Of a stretch of DNA of 6,067 nucleotides, positions 5,109 through 6,067 are shown one piece after another. This DNA comes from an uncultured Lachnospiraceae bacterium. GTDB taxonomy: Bacteria; Bacillota; Clostridia; Lachnospirales; Lachnospiraceae. Under the pieces are notes generated by a model. That model was given only the letters and a program-made list of their open reading frames with translations. It did not search any database and was not told where the DNA came from. The stretch is from NCBI GenBank assembly GCA_902797475.1, contig CADBTG010000105.1, positions 1 through 6,067 of the forward strand. The letters are read 5' to 3'. The stretch's first letter is position 1. The number at the start of each line of letters is the position of its first letter. The translations under genes were made by a program, and so were the position numbers.

Positions 5109-5124
5109 AAATGACGAAGGCATT

Positions 5125-5159
5125 AAAGCCGCCGTTACTTAAGGGTGATGGCGGCTTTT
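5125..5159 (+). terminator. Second, near-duplicate terminator after tRNA-Leu
   Basis: AAAGCCGCC (5125-5133) pairs with GGCGGCTTT (5150-5158), continued inward by several pairs including G-U wobbles to a small loop near 5139-5144, then TTTTG. Its 3' arm, GATGGCGGCTTTT, is identical to the 3' arm of the first terminator. Confidence 0.8.
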
Positions 5160-5183
5160 GTATTGTTCGGAGCCTATTATCGG

Positions 5184-5212
5184 TTGCCTTTTCCCCGGTG
5201 TTCTGATATAAT
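5184..5212 (+). promoter_or_regulatory. Promoter of the 3'-most gene
   Basis: A -35 TTGCCT (5184-5189) and a perfect -10 TATAAT (5207-5212) are separated by 17 bases, with an extended -10 TG at 5204-5205. It lies downstream of the tandem terminators and drives an independent transcript. Confidence 0.75.
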
Positions 5213-5251
5213 GGCTAATTGGGATATTATGCCCGAACGAAAGCAAAATAA

Positions 5252-5268
5252 AGCCCGGGAATCGGGCT
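5252..5268 (+). other. Leader hairpin just before the ribosome binding site of the last gene
   Basis: AGCCCG (5252-5257) pairs with CGGGCT (5263-5268) around GGAAT. It ends four bases before the GGGGGG ribosome binding site (5273-5278). A second GCCCG at 5231-5235 could compete for the same 3' arm. No U-run follows, so it is not a terminator. Confidence 0.4.
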
Positions 5269-5281
5269 GACAGGGGGGAAA

Positions 5282-6067
5282 ATGAAACATATGCTTTTAA
5301 ACTCACCGCCCGTAATACGGATGATCGGAGGAGCAGTTTTGCCGGCACTTTCGCTGCCGGCCGGAAGGCCTGTCCTTTCGGTGCTCCTGTTCGTATTATC
5401 GGCGGTATTTTTGCTTCCGAAAGGAAAAGGAGACGAGGAGCCGATTGAGGTGCCCGGAGAGACAATGCCGGCATTTGCCGACAGGCTTATGGAACATCTG
5501 TTTCAGTGCGGACTGAAGGTTCAGCCGAAGACAATCCGGGACGTCCTTGCGGAGTATGCCGCCACGGGACGCGCGACCTTCGGCAGGGCGCCGGGAACGA
5601 AATCGGTTGTGCTCGGCTGGTTTTCGGCCATGCTTTCGCTGTATTTCGGCGAGCAGCACGATCCGGAGCATCTGCAGGAGTCCAAAATCTTCATTCCGGA
5701 CGAAACGGCGATTTCGGAATTTTCCGAGGCGGAGATCACCCAGCAGGGTGCCGTCACATTTTCCGCAGTATACGGAATGAGCAGGGAAGCCTTTCGCGGA
5801 ATTCTCAGGGAGACCGAGGATGAGTGGTATCTTTCGGAGGAGTTCTGGAGACAGACCGACGATTTCTTTGCCGAAGCCGGCAAACGTTGGAAGGCGACGG
5901 TCGGCAATCCCGATATCCGCGCGGCGGAACGGATGAGCTCCGTGCTTCTGGCACTCGGGGAAGACGGCGCGGTTACGACCGACCGGGTCATGGCGGAGTT
6001 TTTGCTGCCGGCACTGATTGACAGCGCGAAGGGGCTTGTCCCGGCGGATCTTCGAAGCCTTTTTGAA
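5282..6067 (+). CDS. Putative membrane-anchored protein of unknown function, 3' end outside window
   Basis: The frame is open from ATG 5282 to the window edge: 262 codons and no stop, so the gene is cut off here. A promoter and a G-rich ribosome binding site (5273-5278) precede it; a second in-frame ATG at 5291 is further from that site. Residues about 15-46 form a hydrophobic hairpin or one to two membrane helices (GGAVLPALSLP, VLSVLLFVLSAVFLLP), followed by KGKGDEE. The rest is soluble, rich in Glu and Ala, and GC-rich compared with the membrane operon. Residues 63-80 (PAFADRLMEHLFQCGLKV), then GRAPGTKSVVL (101-111) and later DIRAAERMSSVLLALGEDGA (211-230) followed by FLLPALI (240-246), faintly recall the layout of McrB-like AAA+ proteins. 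The P-loop lacks one glycine and the spacing is wrong, so no function is assigned. Opposite-strand frames here are shadows. Confidence 0.75.
   Translation, partial: MKHMLLNSPPVIRMIGGAVLPALSLPAGRPVLSVLLFVLSAVFLLPKGKGDEEPIEVPGETMPAFADRLMEHLFQCGLKVQPKTIRDVLAEYAATGRATFGRAPGTKSVVLGWFSAMLSLYFGEQHDPEHLQESKIFIPDETAISEFSEAEITQQGAVTFSAVYGMSREAFRGILRETEDEWYLSEEFWRQTDDFFAEAGKRWKATVGNPDIRAAERMSSVLLALGEDGAVTTDRVMAEFLLPALIDSAKGLVPADLRSLFE

Noticed and set aside
4985..5159. tRNA-Leu as a phage or island attachment site
   Set aside because: There is no integrase, no repeat of the tRNA 3' end and no other mobile gene in the window; the downstream repeats are terminator arms.
5521..5991. Minus-strand open frame of 156 codons inside the last gene
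   Set aside because: It is antisense to the long plus-strand frame starting at 5282, which has a promoter, a ribosome binding site and a sensible protein composition. GC-rich coding DNA often leaves such open shadows.
1..6067. CRISPR arrays, insertion sequences, toxin-antitoxin or known defence genes
   Set aside because: No regularly spaced repeats, transposase motifs or recognised defence proteins were found on either strand.

Overview
The window looks like chromosomal DNA of a Gram-positive Clostridia member, most likely Lachnospiraceae or a close relative. The evidence is the rpsF-ssb-rpsR order with a DUF951 gene nearby, an S18 that keeps its zinc ligands, strong GGAGG-type ribosome binding sites, TTGxxx/TATAAT promoters with 17-base spacers, and a tRNA gene without an encoded CCA. 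The family-level placement is an inference. No mobile element, integrase, CRISPR array or phage gene was seen.

Layout. (1) 1-438: the 3' part of ispE (isoprenoid precursor synthesis), ending at a strong hairpin terminator shared with the convergent small DUF951 gene (489-707, minus strand). (2) 708-987: a divergent intergenic region with a promoter for DUF951 on the minus strand and a promoter plus a two-hairpin leader on the plus strand. (3) 988-3560: a three-gene plus-strand operon encoding only membrane proteins: a 120-aa four-helix protein, a 321-aa protein with a signal peptide and several membrane helices, and a 12-helix major facilitator (MFS) transporter. The first two have no function I can name. 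(4) 3598-4846: the housekeeping operon rpsF-ssb-rpsR with its own promoter, a structured leader and a strong terminator. (5) 4919-5159: a monocistronic tRNA-Leu gene with anticodon AAG, its promoter, a hairpin in the pre-tRNA leader, and two near-identical tandem terminators. (6) 5184-6067: a promoter, a leader hairpin and the first 262 codons of an unrecognised, probably membrane-anchored protein that runs off the window.

How it fits together: the ribosomal/SSB operon and the tRNA are core genes. The membrane operon sits between DUF951 and rpsF and is the accessory part. The points most worth a second look are this operon, the unusual tRNA-Leu(AAG), and the cut-off 3' gene, whose layout faintly recalls McrB-like AAA+ proteins with a damaged P-loop.
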